A stretch of 64,000 bases of DNA from Bog-473 sp963838835 (GCA_963838835.1 CAWITA010000016.1:642118-706117); one strand, 5' to 3'. Counted from the first letter of the stretch, positions 1-9,370 are shown. The notes: generated by a model from the letters alone, not told the origin. Numbers and translations are program-made.

Positions 1-18
1 GAGCAACTGGACCCACGA

Positions 19-309
19 TTACGGTTTGAAGGCACACCCGTCCCAGAAGGCCACCGGGTGGCACCGAAATACTCCGCGGAGTTCGATGACCAACTGGCTC
101 GGCTGTCCGTAAGAGCCGCCACAGAATCTCACTTCGACATCGTCGGCGTGGAGCGATTCGTAGTCAACGAGATCACCAGGAGGCTTCGTCGTGATGTCGA
201 GCAGCGTCAGCGACCCCGTGCAGCAATGATGTCCGTGCGCGCGAACATACGCGGTACCACCATGGGCCCTGACGTATTTCTTGGCGCTCTCAGAAGCAAG
301 AACTTCCAC
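19..309 (-). CDS. Small conserved hypothetical protein with a Cys-Cys motif
   Basis: The encoded protein is 96 residues from the GTG chosen here. The frame stays open upstream for about 110 more codons, but that part is low-complexity and coding-unlike, so I start where the sequence becomes protein-like (VEVLASESAKKYVRAHGG). Visible features are a HHCCTGSLTLLD segment, a FCGGSYGQP turn and the ending HPVAFWDGCAFKP. Small actinobacterial proteins with this CC...CGG...WDGCAFK pattern are familiar to me as conserved proteins of unknown function. The cysteines and histidines could bind metal, which is inference only. No partner gene is adjacent. Confidence 0.55.
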   Translation of the reverse strand: MEVLASESAKKYVRAHGGTAYVRAHGHHCCTGSLTLLDITTKPPGDLVDYESLHADDVEVRFCGGSYGQPSQLVIELRGVFRCHPVAFWDGCAFKP

Positions 310-722
310 GGCGCCAGCGTACCTTCGTGATATCAGCCTCGGCGCACTGACCACGCCTGTCAGCCGATTGTGCGCCACCGACCCGGCGTTTAGGGCGACC
401 CCCTGGCGAAGTTCTGCTCGCGGATCGGGGACACCTGCTGTCCCGGTTGACGTTCCCCAGCGAGAACCATCATCGGGCGGGGCATACGGGACGCCTCCGG
501 GCAGCGACCCTGGCTGACATGGGCCGTTGCCGCATGGGGTTCCGCTTACGGGGATTTTCCGCTGGCTGGAGATCGGGAGCGGACGCCGCTCGCGAGAGGT
601 AGCAATTTCGGCCGTAGAACCGCGAAGGCGTGTCACGAGACGATCTGGGGCAGTTCAACTCGGAGCGATACCGTGCGGTTCTGTAGCCTCAGAACTCCAG
701 TCCCCCTAGCGCGGCCGCCGGA
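310..722. other. Intergenic stretch without a convincing gene
   Basis: Several frames are open here on both strands, but none has a ribosome-binding site or recognisable protein character. They look like chance open frames in GC-rich DNA. I see no tRNA, repeat or clear promoter. Confidence 0.4.
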
Positions 723-1694
723 CTACGACCAGAGTTCAGCCCGGCGCGACCACCAGGCCTCGGCGGCGGTCATCGCGCCTTCGGCCTCGCGGATGCCGTC
801 GCCCACGAGCCCTGCGGTGGCAGCCCAGTGCAGGGGTACAAGGGCTAGAGCCCCGGGGAGCCATCGGTACTCGTCGCGAGTCAACGGTTCCGGAGCCGTG
901 CTTTCGTAGGCGTCGAGCAGTCGTCGCGGCTCGAGCAATTCGCCGCTCGGTGCGACCTGGTGCAGGCTGGCCGCGATGTCGTACAGCCGCTCCCTGACCC
1001 TCGCGAAATCCAGGTCGAAGGTGGCCCATGAGCCGTCTGACAGTTCTCCCGCGTTGCCCAATTTGTAGTCCCCATGAATCGGAGCGCATGGCAGTTCGAC
1101 CTCCTTCCGGAGCTTGGAGAGCTCGCCAGTCAGTTGGCGCATCCGATGCACGACCGGCTCGCTGCGGGGTCCGAGCCTGCGGCGTGTGAAGCCGACCGAG
1201 TAACGCAGTTGGCCGAAGGTTCTGTGGTCGTCGAGGGGTTCGGGCGGACTGGGCTCCCAGACTGCTTTGAGCGCAGTGTGAACGCGTCCGAGCTCCTCGA
1301 ATACGCGGACGTAGGAGTCCTCGTCCGTCCGTGGCTGCACGTGATCGATGAACTCCTCAAGCTCAGCCCAACGATCAGCGACCCTCAGGAGGTCGCAGCC
1401 GGAAATCGGAATCGGCCGAGCGACGCGGACTTGCGTCCGCTGGAGCCGTTCCCGCAAGCGCCGCAGTCCCGCGACTCGCCCGCGGCGGACCCAGGGCCTG
1501 TGAACCCGGAGGACAACCGGCGGCTCAGCGTCTATCCGCAGGTTGAGGTTGAATCCACCGCCGATGTCTGCCCATCCGGCCCCGCGCGCGACGCGGTCGA
1601 TCAGGGCCGAGACGGCCGGATCATCTGGGCTGGCTCTAGGTCCAAACCAGCGCGGCAAGGCAGGGGGAGAGGTCGAAGCTTCGATTCCGGTCAT
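723..1694 (-). CDS. Aminoglycoside phosphotransferase (APH)-family kinase
   Basis: This is a probable small-molecule kinase of the APH/choline-kinase fold, about 323 residues. The catalytic-loop signature HGDYKLGN lies near residue 204 and the metal-binding DLDFA segment about 19 residues later. The N-lobe holds a short glycine-containing segment (IGGGFNLNLRI) and a VVLRVHRP strand whose Arg takes the usual Lys position of the ATP-binding strand. A longer start 27 codons upstream is possible, but that extension is Arg-rich and has no clear Shine-Dalgarno, so I use the inner Met of MTGIEAS. The substrate cannot be read from sequence; family members phosphorylate antibiotics, sugars or amino acids. 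It stands alone. Confidence 0.7.
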   Translation of the reverse strand: MTGIEASTSPPALPRWFGPRASPDDPAVSALIDRVARGAGWADIGGGFNLNLRIDAEPPVVLRVHRPWVRRGRVAGLRRLRERLQRTQVRVARPIPISGCDLLRVADRWAELEEFIDHVQPRTDEDSYVRVFEELGRVHTALKAVWEPSPPEPLDDHRTFGQLRYSVGFTRRRLGPRSEPVVHRMRQLTGELSKLRKEVELPCAPIHGDYKLGNAGELSDGSWATFDLDFARVRERLYDIAASLHQVAPSGELLEPRRLLDAYESTAPEPLTRDEYRWLPGALALVPLHWAATAGLVGDGIREAEGAMTAAEAWWSRRAELWS

Positions 1695-1959
1695 GGCAAT
1701 GGCCCGCCAGCGCACCCGACGGAGGGTCCGCCGGCGAACCCATCCTCCTCGACGCGGGTCGATCGTGCCACGCATGTGCCGGTAGGCGACAGGGCGAACG
1801 TTGGATGACGCGGCACTACCTGATGGGACCCGCCCCTACCTTTGGATGTGACCGGCCCGACGCCGCTGTCGCTTGTTGCGACACTCATCTGTCTGCCCCC
1901 GCACCCACCACCGACGCCGAACTGTCCCACCGGGCCGGCGAACCAGTCTGCAACTGCGT

Positions 1960-2769
1960 CTATGTTTCCTGGAGGCGCCACACGCTGACATGACTGCGGC
2001 TCTCGCCCGTGAACGGTGAGCGGTCCCACCACGCCCACCGATGTTCCAGCTTCATGCCAGCGATCCGAGCCATCAGGTCCAACTCTGCCGGCCACACATA
2101 TCGAAACGGTGCCGTGAACTCGCTGAAGCTGCCGTTAGGGAGTCGGTTGAAGTGCCGAGATCGGGAGATCTGCTTGTGCGTGCGGTCAATGAAGTCGTCG
2201 ATGCCGATGTAGTCCTCTGTCAATGCGAACGGGACTCCGGGACTGCCCGGTGGTAACTGGCGAAGATTGGGCACGTTGAGTTCGATAACAAAACGACCTC
2301 CGGAGCGAAGGTGACGGGCAGCATTTTCGAAGCAGGCAACCTGTTCGTCCTGCGTCGTCAGGTTCGAGATCGTGTTGAAGACCAGATACACGAGTGAGAA
2401 CTCGCCCTCCACGAACGTCACCGCCATATCGCCTTCGACGGCCTTGATGACACTCGCTTCAGGCTTCGATCGCAACACGGCGAGCATGTCTGCGGACAAC
2501 TCGATCCCGGTGACCGGAACGCCCCGAGCAGCCAAAGGAACAGCGACCCGGCCAGTCCCTATGGCGAACTCCATCGCCGCTCCACCGTCACTCATCTCGA
2601 CCAGGCAATCGACGGTCGCTTTGAGAACGCCGTCATCCCACATTCCCGTCCCAGGTTGGTCATAAGTTCTGGCGATTTCCCCGACGAATCGGTTTTCGGG
2701 CACACACAAGCTTGGCCCGACCCGAGTTGTCCCGCAACGGACCCTGCCCCGGCACCCATGTACTCGCAC
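1960..2769 (-). CDS. Class I SAM-dependent methyltransferase
   Basis: This Rossmann-fold methyltransferase shows motif I as EFAIGTGRVAVPLA, the acidic end of strand 2 in GIELSADML, a VEGDM segment after strand 3 and FSLVYLVFNTISNL at the position of motif IV. The rest matches the common 240-250-residue actinobacterial methyltransferases that begin with a 'YD...W' helix (here ARTYDQPGTGMWDD). The first 22 residues are Cys/Arg-rich and doubtful; a GTG at 2703 (VPENRFVGEIART) is an equally good start. The acceptor substrate is unknown. No operon partner is visible. Confidence 0.75.
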   Translation of the reverse strand: MRVHGCRGRVRCGTTRVGPSLCVPENRFVGEIARTYDQPGTGMWDDGVLKATVDCLVEMSDGGAAMEFAIGTGRVAVPLAARGVPVTGIELSADMLAVLRSKPEASVIKAVEGDMAVTFVEGEFSLVYLVFNTISNLTTQDEQVACFENAARHLRSGGRFVIELNVPNLRQLPPGSPGVPFALTEDYIGIDDFIDRTHKQISRSRHFNRLPNGSFSEFTAPFRYVWPAELDLMARIAGMKLEHRWAWWDRSPFTGESRSHVSVWRLQET

Positions 2770-3187
2770 CCTGGGGGCACCCCTCGGCCCGCAATGGCAC
2801 GCGCGTTATGGACACCCATCCAAGCGCAGATCGCCGAATATTTGCCCTCCGTCGATATCCCTGATGGACGAGCTGCGCGAGGTTATGGCGGCGCCACCAC
2901 GCCGGCGTCCGGGAGAGACCCCGTGCCCGGTCACTGGCCGTACGTCATAAGGCATCCTGTCCACGAGAACGGATCAATACGAACCACCGCTGCAACCTAC
3001 GGACCATGCCGATGCCGCTCGTGGTTATGTAGCTCCCGGAGGGCTCGTCGTGTCTTGTCGGCTGAGTTGTCGAGTAGTTTGCTCTGGCGTGTGAGGGTGG
3101 CCAGCCGTTTCTGCGCTTGATGTACGTGATGTGAGTTGACTGGCCGACCGGAGGAGGCGTCTACTTCTGTAATTTGCACCTGGGCGC
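2770..3187. other. Gene-poor stretch left of the IS cluster
   Basis: There is no convincing gene. A minus-strand frame near 2997-3179 ends in a basic, helical-looking segment (QAQKRLATLTRQSKLLDN) that could be the tail of a decayed gene, but no start, ribosome-binding site or domain supports it. Confidence 0.35.
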
Positions 3188-3212
3188 CTAAGCTTGCGAT
3201 TAAACCCTCGGC

Positions 3213-3572
3213 TTACGTCGTAGCGGCCTGTTTGATCTTCAGTTCGCCAGCCTTGGCCGCTACACGGCGCATCTGCGCAATGAGACGGCGCATCCGCCGG
3301 TCGTTGGCAATCCACTCTTGGTAGAGCTTCGCTTCATGGGCGCTTAGTCGTCGAGTGACGGTCTTGCCACTCACCTTGGCTGTCCACTGATAGTAGGGCC
3401 CGTGCAGCTGAGGCGGATCGTTGTGGCACTTGCAGCCAGGTGTCGCGCATCGCGTGTAGCGACGGGTGACACTTCCCGATGAGATGAGGCCGATCTCGGC
3501 CAGTTGTGTGGCCAACTCGCGATAGCGGCGCTCGTAGTCCGCCAGCCGTTCTTCACTTCTCGCTCGGACCAC
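3213..3572 (-). CDS. DUF6788-like IS passenger protein
   Basis: This 119-residue basic protein lies inside the IS element, diverging from its transposase. It has an N-terminal helix (EERLADYERRYRELATQLAE), a zinc-ribbon-like core CATPGCKCHNDPPQLHGPYY followed by WTAKVSGKTVTRRLS, and a helical tail with WIANDRRMRRLI. I recognise this as the DUF6788 pattern found beside transposases in actinobacteria. Unlike the transposase, its frame is intact. The three cysteines and a histidine suggest a metal knuckle or nucleic-acid contact, which is inference. A role in transposition or its control is plausible from location only. Confidence 0.65.
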   Translation of the reverse strand: MVRARSEERLADYERRYRELATQLAEIGLISSGSVTRRYTRCATPGCKCHNDPPQLHGPYYQWTAKVSGKTVTRRLSAHEAKLYQEWIANDRRMRRLIAQMRRVAAKAGELKIKQAATT

Positions 3573-3611
3573 CCCGGCTCCTTTTGTCCTCTCCCAGTAT
3601 CCCAGTTCGAC

Positions 3612-3639
3612 TACCAGACAGTAGTCATACTGTCTGGTA
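3612..3639. promoter_or_regulatory. Perfect 12-bp-arm palindrome between divergent IS genes
   Basis: TACCAGACAGTA and TACTGTCTGGTA are perfect inverted repeats separated by GTCA. The last base of the right arm is the A of the transposase ATG. The gene for the DUF6788-like protein starts 40 bp to the left on the other strand. The position fits an operator that controls both genes, or a hairpin that hides the transposase start codon in the mRNA. Confidence 0.6.
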
Positions 3640-5030
3640 TGGCGAAGACCCGTGGTGACCAGGGAGCCCAGAGCCAGCTCGGGGACTTTCGCTCCGGGTT
3701 CTACGCCACCGTGACCCGCTGGGGCGATGCCCTCTTCGAGCTGGCCGACGCCGTGCTGTGCTCTCCGTCACCGGTGGCCTCGGTGCCCGCCCTCAGCCTC
3801 GAACCGGTGTTCCGCCGCTCTCACGGCAGTCTCTATAAAGCGCTCGAGCGTGGCCGCATCGATGAAGATCGACTCCGCCTCCTGCTCGTCGAGCACCGAC
3901 CGACAGGGCTGGCCCCTCGTCTTTGCCGTCGATGCGTCGACCTGGGACCGCTGCGATGCCGAGTGCAGCCCCGAACGAGGGTTCTACTACTCGGCCTCCA
4001 AACACTCGGCCGGACAGCCCATCGTGGCGGGCTGGAACTATCAGTGGATCTGCCAGCTGGACTGGGCCTATGACTCGTGGACGGCTCCGCTCGACGTGGC
4101 CCGCATCCCACCACGCCAAGACGCAACCGCGGCAACCGCAGAACAGATCCGTCGCCTCGTTGGGCTCCTCCCAGGCGATGGGCCAGTCCCGCTGTTCGTC
4201 TTCGATGCCGGCTACAACCCGACCGCCATCGGTCACGATCTGGCCGAGGAGCGTTGCGAATGTCTCACCCGCATCCGCGACGACCGCGTCTTTTACGCAG
4301 ATCCTCCCCCTCGTCCCAACCGACCGGCTCGGAGCGGTGGACGCCCCCCTCGGCACGGACGGCGATTCAAGTGTTCGGATCGCAGAACCCAGAACAAGCC
4401 CGACGAATGCCTCGATGCCTCTGACCCCCGTTATGGCAACGTCAGCGTCATGGCGTGGCACCGAATGCACCCTCGGGTGACCGGTCGCGGACGTTGGGCC
4501 GACTACGGCGGCAGCGCCGCCCATCGTGCGCGGCAGCGTTATCCGCGTCGACGTCGAGCACTTGCCCAAGGCCACCTCAGGGACGAAGAAGACGTTGTGG
4601 CTCTTTTGGTCCGGGCCTGGCGCGCCTGACCTTGACCGATGTCTGGCGCGCCTATTTGCGGCGCTTCGACATCGAGCACACCTTCCGCTTCCTCAAGAAC
4701 ACGATGGGTTGGACCACGCCGTCACTGTGCACGCCCGAGCAGGCCGACCGCTGGAGCTGGCTGATGGCCGCCATCTACACCCAACTCCGTCTTGGACGTG
4801 GTCTCGTCGACGATCTCCGCCTGCCATGGGAACGACCTCGCGAACCGACCGCGCTCACGCCCGCACGCGTGCGAAGGGGGTTTCGGCGACTTCGTGCAGC
4901 GATCGGCACACCCGCCAGTCCACCGAAACGTTCACGGGCAGGACCTGGACGTCCGAAAGGGACCCGAAAACCGCCAAGAACCCGCTATCCCGCGGTCAAA
5001 AGGCTGCATGAGCCGGAGGCCGGGGTTTAA
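3639..5030 (+). pseudogene. IS4/IS701-like (YREK) transposase, frameshifted
   Basis: This DDE transposase is spread over three frames. It starts MAKTRGDQGAQSQLGDFRSG, shifts near 3915, and then shows the first Asp in VFAVDAST and the second in LFVFDAGYNPT. It shifts again near 4510 and near 4635 before the IS4-type YREK block (YLRRFDIEHTFRFLK: Y-x2-R-x3-E-x6-K) and a basic GRPKGTRK tail. Each shift can be repaired by removing one base from a short run, for example one G near 3915 or one T near 4635. The stop codon lies within the right terminal repeat region. It resembles a large actinobacterial group of putative transposases. Either the copy is dead or the indels are sequence errors. Confidence 0.8.
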
Positions 5031-5053
5031 CTGCAAGCTAAGAGCGCGCGCCA

Positions 5054-5894
5054 TTAGGCCACGGCCAGGCCATCCCAGCGCTTGGCCCATTTGACGAGCT
5101 TGACGGTGATGATGAGGGCCACGGCCAGGGCCAGCTGAGCCAGGCGGTGGCGGCTCAAGCGGTCGGTGTTGCGCCGGAGCTGGCCAAAGTTGCTGAGCCA
5201 CGAGTTGGTCCGTTCCACCGGCCAGCGCATGCCGAGCGGGATCCGCTTGGGCGCCTCGGCCGTGCCGCGTGTTCGACAGTGGGCCATGACGAGGTCGTCG
5301 ATGTGTCGTTCGAAGCAGGCGCGGCGCACGACGCCGTTGTCATAGCCCCGGTCGAGGTGGAGGGTCTCGATCTCTTTGAGAAGCCCCCTCCCACGGCGTC
5401 GAGGGTGCCAGGGAGCAGCACGCAGTCGTTGCGGTTGGCTCCAGCGCTCACCCAGCCGAGCGGCACGCCGTTGGCATCGGTGGCGATCGACCACTTCCAG
5501 CCGGTCTTGCCCCGATCGGTCGGGTTGGGCCCGGTGCCCTCGCCGCCACAGGGGCCTTGTGCAAAGACCCGTCGACGGTGACGTCGGAGAGGTCCAGACC
5601 GATCACCTTGTCGAAGGCGCCGATGGCTTCATCGACGAGGCGCAGGTAGGCGCCGGCGGCCACCCACTCGTCGCGCCGGCGTCGCAGCGTGGTCTCGCTC
5701 CCTTTGCCCAGCCGTCCGGCCACGTCCCAGCTGCACCCGGTGACGAGGCGGAACAAGATGGCCTCGAAGCAGTCCCGGTCCGAGATCCGGGGCCGGTGAC
5801 ATCCGAGCGGGTGGGTACAGACATCCTGCTCAGGCAGGTAGGCGGCAAAGGACTGCCAGACGGCGTCGACGACGTCCGGATCGAGTGCGAGCAT
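5054..5894 (-). pseudogene. IS5-family transposase, frameshifted
   Basis: The N-terminal part (PRISDRDCFEAILFRLVTGC) is the usual IS5 DNA-binding region. The first catalytic Asp is in VTVDGSLHKAP. A one-base loss near 5545 moves the frame to GWKWSIATDANGVPLGWVS, and a second near 5388 moves it to LKEIETLHLDRGYDNGVVRR, which contains the second Asp. The catalytic Glu is in RWPVERTNSWLSNFGQLRR. The three pieces make a normal 275-280-residue transposase. Both indels lie in or next to C or G runs. The 3' end overlaps the left terminal repeat of its element. Confidence 0.8.
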
Positions 5895-6040
5895 GGTTCC
5901 TCCACTGGTCGTTGTGCTGGGGCTAACAGCCGGATCATGTCCGGCCCAGCACGACGACCGGTGGACCTTTCTCTCCTGGCCAGAGGCGATCCACCTCCCC
6001 CCACAACGCGGCGGAGATGATGGGCGCCAAGGAGGTGGCC

Positions 6041-6574
6041 ATGGCCAAGGTCAGACGCAACGGCCCGTGTCCGTGCGGCAGTGGGCACAAGGCGAAGCGC
6101 TGCTGTTATGGCAACGAGTCGCTCTTTGACAACGACATCATCGCCCCCGAGCGCTGCGCCCAGGCCTTCTTGGACCTGGCCGGGATCAGCAAACTCGAGA
6201 TGCGCGCCCTTTTCGACCAGTTGTTGTACCTGCCCGAGCTCGATCTCTCCTTGCAGGTGCCACTGCCACCTCTACACACCCCTCAGCTCGATCGAGCCAT
6301 CGCTGCCCTCCAAGACGACGACCCCGACACCTTCGACAAGGAACTCCTCCATGTCGTGCCGGCGGTCGACACCGCCGATCGCCGCCGAGCCCTGGCCGAC
6401 GCCGTCATCGCATTGCGAGATCGGGGACACATCGACAAGAAGCTCGCCGCCCTCGCAATCATCGAACTCGACCGCGAGACCTCGACCTTCTTCATCTCCT
6501 CGGTGGCAGAATCGATCGCTGTCTTGGCTGGTGACCAGCACACTCCCTCTGGGTTGCTGGTGGCGGTGTCCTAA
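6041..6574 (+). CDS. SEC-C zinc-motif protein carried inside the IS5-like element
   Basis: This 177-residue protein begins MAKVRRNGPCPCGSGHKAKR, then CC. It is a textbook SEC-C motif (CxC...CC), the zinc-binding hook first seen at the C-terminus of SecA. The remaining 150 residues are acidic and helical, with no domain I recognise. The start is chosen because AAGGAGGT sits at ideal distance before the ATG. Both terminal repeats of the IS lie outside this gene, so it is a passenger. Its frame is intact while the transposase is broken. SEC-C motifs mediate protein or ribosome contacts in other families; its job here is unknown. Confidence 0.65.
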   Translation: MAKVRRNGPCPCGSGHKAKRCCYGNESLFDNDIIAPERCAQAFLDLAGISKLEMRALFDQLLYLPELDLSLQVPLPPLHTPQLDRAIAALQDDDPDTFDKELLHVVPAVDTADRRRALADAVIALRDRGHIDKKLAALAIIELDRETSTFFISSVAESIAVLAGDQHTPSGLLVAVS

Positions 6575-6633
6575 GCCTGATCCTGGCCCGGGACACGCAC
6601 AACATCCCCGCCTATTGGCGCGCGCTCTAAGCC

Positions 6634-8256
6634 TCGATCCACCGCGTAGCCACGTGATCTGACACGCGCGCATCCGCGGAAAATGCCCCCGTTGCTGGGA
6701 GAATTGCGGTTACTGACGCCGTAGTTCTCGCCGACAAAGGAGGCACTTTCTGTGAAGCCAGTATCGCGCGGAATCGACCGCGTCGCGGTGACCTTCGACG
6801 AGCCGAACCTGGTGGCCAACGCCGGGCTGGTGCTGGTCGCCACGCTGGCCGAGCCGGCTCGGGCTCGAGAAGCTCTGTGACGCCACGATCAAGCTGTCCG
6901 GACGCGTCGGTGGCTTCCGGCCGGGACGCAAGATCCTGACCCTGGTGCACGCCATGGTGGCCGGGGCCAGCCACATCGACCACGCCGACATGCTGCGCGC
7001 TGGAGCGAGCGCCCAGGTGCTCGAGCATCGGGTGATGGCACCGTCGACGCTCGGGACCTTCTTGCGCTCGTTCACCTTCGGCCACGTCCGCCAGTTCGAG
7101 CGGGTCATCGGCGAGGCGCTCGGTGCCGCCTGGGCGCTCGGGGCCGGTCCGGGCGACGGACGCCTCGTCGTCGACATCGACTCGACCATCGACGAGGTCC
7201 ACGGCAAGAAGAAGCACGGTGCCGCCTATGGCTACACCAAGAAGCTCGGCTACCACCCGATGCTCGCCACCTTGGCCGCCACCGGAGAGATCCTCCACGC
7301 CCGCCTGCGCAAGGGCTCGGCCAACACCCAGCGCGGCATCAAGCGCTTCGTCGAAGAGCTGGTGCCGCGCCTGCGCCGGGCCGGCGCGACCGGCGCCGAT
7401 CGTCATGCGCTTTGACTCGGGGTTTTGGTCGAACGAGACGATCGCAGACCCTCGGGCGTCTCGGGGTCAACTACACGATGGCCGTGCGCACCGGGACCAA
7501 GGCCCTGGCCAGGGCCATCGCCGCCATCGCCGAGGACGCCTGGGTGGAGATCGACTACCCCGAAGGAGGGCGGGCCCAGGTGGCCGAGTGCACCTACAAG
7601 GGCCGGCGCCTCATCGTGCGCCGCACCCGCCTGGTCGGCCCCCAGGCCACGCTGTGGCCCGACTGGCGCCACTTCGCCTTCTTGACCGACCTCGAGGGTA
7701 CTGCCGTCGACCTCGACGCCTTCCATCGTCACCACGCCGTCGTCGAACTCGCCATCGACGATCTCAAGGAGGGTGCGGGCATGGAGCACTGCCCCTCGGG
7801 GAACTTCTCGGCCAACGCGGCGTGGCTGTGCTGCGCGGTGCTGGCGCACAACCTGATGCGCTGGACGGCGTCGCTCGGTGACCTGGTGCGAAGAGCACGA
7901 GACCCTCGTCGTCGCGCGGACCTTGCGCACCCGCTACTTCGCCGTGCCCGGGCGCCTGGTCAACCGCTCGGGGCGACCCACCTTGCGCATGCCCGAGCGC
8001 TGGCCCTGGGCGCTGCGCTTCTGCGCCGCACTCGACAATCTGCGCGCCGTCGCCTTCGCCCCCACCTGAGCGACACCCCGGCGGACCGGCGTGGCCGCAG
8101 ACGAACATCCTCACGCTGACATGGAGCCGAAGCATCAAGCGCCTCTGACTTCGCACGCCCCCGATCCTGTGCCCGGACCCCCTCAACCGCGCTTTCGCGA
8201 TCTCATCCTTCACTAGCCTGAACTGGTCTACGGCCAATGGCTACGCGGTGGATCGA
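6634..8256 (+). mobile_element. IS1380-like insertion sequence with perfect 19-bp terminal inverted repeats
   Basis: TCGATCCACCGCGTAGCCA at the left end (6634-6652) is exactly inverted at the right end (8238-8256). The enclosed 1623 bp has the normal size for the IS1380 family and contains one plus-strand transposase gene. The flanks AAGCC and ATGCC match at four of five positions, a possible decayed target duplication. The left flank is also the insertion zone of the two IS elements to the left, so this element was probably there first. Confidence 0.8.
6752..8069 (+). pseudogene. IS1380-family transposase, several frameshifts
   Basis: A GTG start follows AAAGGAGG. The reading frame breaks near 6856, 7399, 7448 and 7885. 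In order, the pieces read RVAVTFDEPNLVANAGLVLV, LTLVHAMVAGASHIDHADML, VVDIDSTIDEVHGKKKHGAA (first Asp), MRFDSGFWSNET (second Asp), HHAVVELAIDDLKEGAGMEH (catalytic Glu) and the typical end TLRMPERWPWALRF. Together they form a complete IS1380 transposase of about 440 residues. Most breaks can be repaired by deleting one base of a short G or C run. The protein as written is non-functional. Confidence 0.8.
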
Positions 8257-8339
8257 ATGCCATGAAAGGGGGGCGGGCCTCCCCCGGTGGGAATGTGGCT
8301 TCTCACCGGAAGCAACCACACGAAGGAGGCCCAGACACC

Positions 8340-9370
8340 ATGTTGCACGCTGGACTGGATCTTTCAAGACGCCGCCTCGATGTCTGCCTGCTGGACGAGG
8401 AGGGCTTGACGGTCGAGGAGCGGACCGCTCCTCCGGACCGCGACGGCCTCGGAGCCTTGTACGCACCGTGGGGCGTGACCATGGAGACCAGCAAGTGCTC
8501 GCGGTCATCGAGTCAATGAACGGAGCGCGCTTTGTCCACGACACCTTGGAGCTGTGCGGCTGGTCGGTGGAGGTGGCGGACGCGAAGAAGGTCAAGGGTC
8601 TCGCCCCGTTGGCCTGCAAAACAGATCGCATCGACGCCCGGGTCCTAGCCGAGCTCTCCCGCAGAGACCTCGTGCCGACGGTCTGGCTGCCCGGCCCCGA
8701 GACGCGCCAGGAGCGCGAGTTGGCGCGCTGGCGGCTCCACCTGGTCAAGCACCGAACGGCGCTGAAGAACCGCATCCATGCGAACCTGCTCGCCTTCGGT
8801 CACCCCTGCCCGGTCTCGGACCTCTTCGGCCTCGAGGGCCGGCTACTGCTCGACCGGCTCTCGTTCGAAGAGCCCTGGAAGGGCGACATCGAAGGCGCCG
8901 TCCGCCTCATCGACACCATCACCTTCCAGATCGAAGAGCTCGAAGAGGAGCTGACCATGGACGGAGCCGATCACCGCTACGTCCCGCTGCTCTGCACTGT
9001 GCCCGGCATCGGCCACGTGCTCGCCTACACCATCGCGGCCGAAATCGGCGACATCACTCGGTTTGCCACACCGACCAAGCTCGTCGGCTATAGCGGGCTG
9101 TGTCCGCGCGTCTACCAGTCCGGTGAGAGCGATCACCGGGGGTCGTTGACCAAGAACGGCCCCAAGTATCTGCGCTGGGCGCTTATTGAGGCCGCCACCC
9201 ACGCTGCGCGCCATCGCGCCTACGCAGAGCGTTATCAACGCACGAGCGTCCGCCTCGGACGCAACCGCGGAAAGAAGATCGCCAGGGTCGATATCGCCCG
9301 CCGCCTCGCCGAGGCGATCTGGTACATGTTGCAGAAGAACGAACCTTTCGCTCCGGCAGGCGCCGCTTAG
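8340..9370 (+). pseudogene. IS110-family transposase, one frameshift
   Basis: It starts MLHAGLDLSRRRLDVCLL behind an AAGGAGG site. The DEDD nuclease residues are visible in GLDLS, AVIESMNG and CKTDRIDARVLAEL. The C-terminal Transposase_20 part has VPGIGHVLAYTIAAEIGD and the serine region YQSGESDHRGSLTKNG. One base appears to be missing near 8450, separating the first 40 codons from the remaining 300. IS110 elements lack terminal repeats, so I cannot fix the element ends. It lies 83 bp from the right end of the IS1380-like element. Confidence 0.8.

Larger units (their letters stand above)
3193..5037 (+). mobile_element. IS4/IS701-like insertion sequence with terminal inverted repeats and 5-bp target duplication
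   Basis: The left end reads CTTGCGATTAAACCC and the right end, on the opposite strand, CTTGCAGTTAAACCC: 13 of 15 positions match. CTAAG lies immediately outside the left end (3188-3192). On the right, CTAA (5038-5041) follows, and its final G is found at 6631, after the IS5-like element that split the duplication. The element is 1845 bp and carries two divergent genes, a DUF6788-like protein and a YREK-type transposase, on either side of a 12-bp-arm palindrome. The transposase is frameshifted, so the copy is probably inactive unless the indels are sequence errors. Confidence 0.85.
5042..6627 (-). mobile_element. IS5-like insertion sequence with a SEC-C passenger gene, nested in the neighbour's target duplication
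   Basis: The ends are GAGCGCGCGCCATTAGG (left) and, on the opposite strand of the right end, GAGCGCGCGCCAATAGG: 16 of 17 match. TAA flanks both sides (5039-5041 and 6628-6630), matching the 3-bp TNA target duplication known for part of the IS5 family. Removing the element and one TAA restores the CTAAG duplication of the element to its left, so this insertion came second. The 1586-bp unit holds a minus-strand IS5 transposase and a divergent plus-strand gene for a SEC-C protein. Confidence 0.8.

Noticed and set aside
19..636. A 205-codon open frame instead of the 96-residue protein
   Set aside because: The upstream half is low-complexity and lacks any family character or ribosome-binding site; the conserved part starts at the GTG at 309.
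2997..3179. Minus-strand frame ending in a basic helical segment, possibly the tail of a decayed integrase or IS gene
   Set aside because: No domain, start or terminal repeat could be tied to it.
8340..9370. Programmed frameshifting in the IS110-type gene
   Set aside because: IS110 transposases are not known to use it, and no slippery heptamer with downstream structure is evident; a missing base is simpler.
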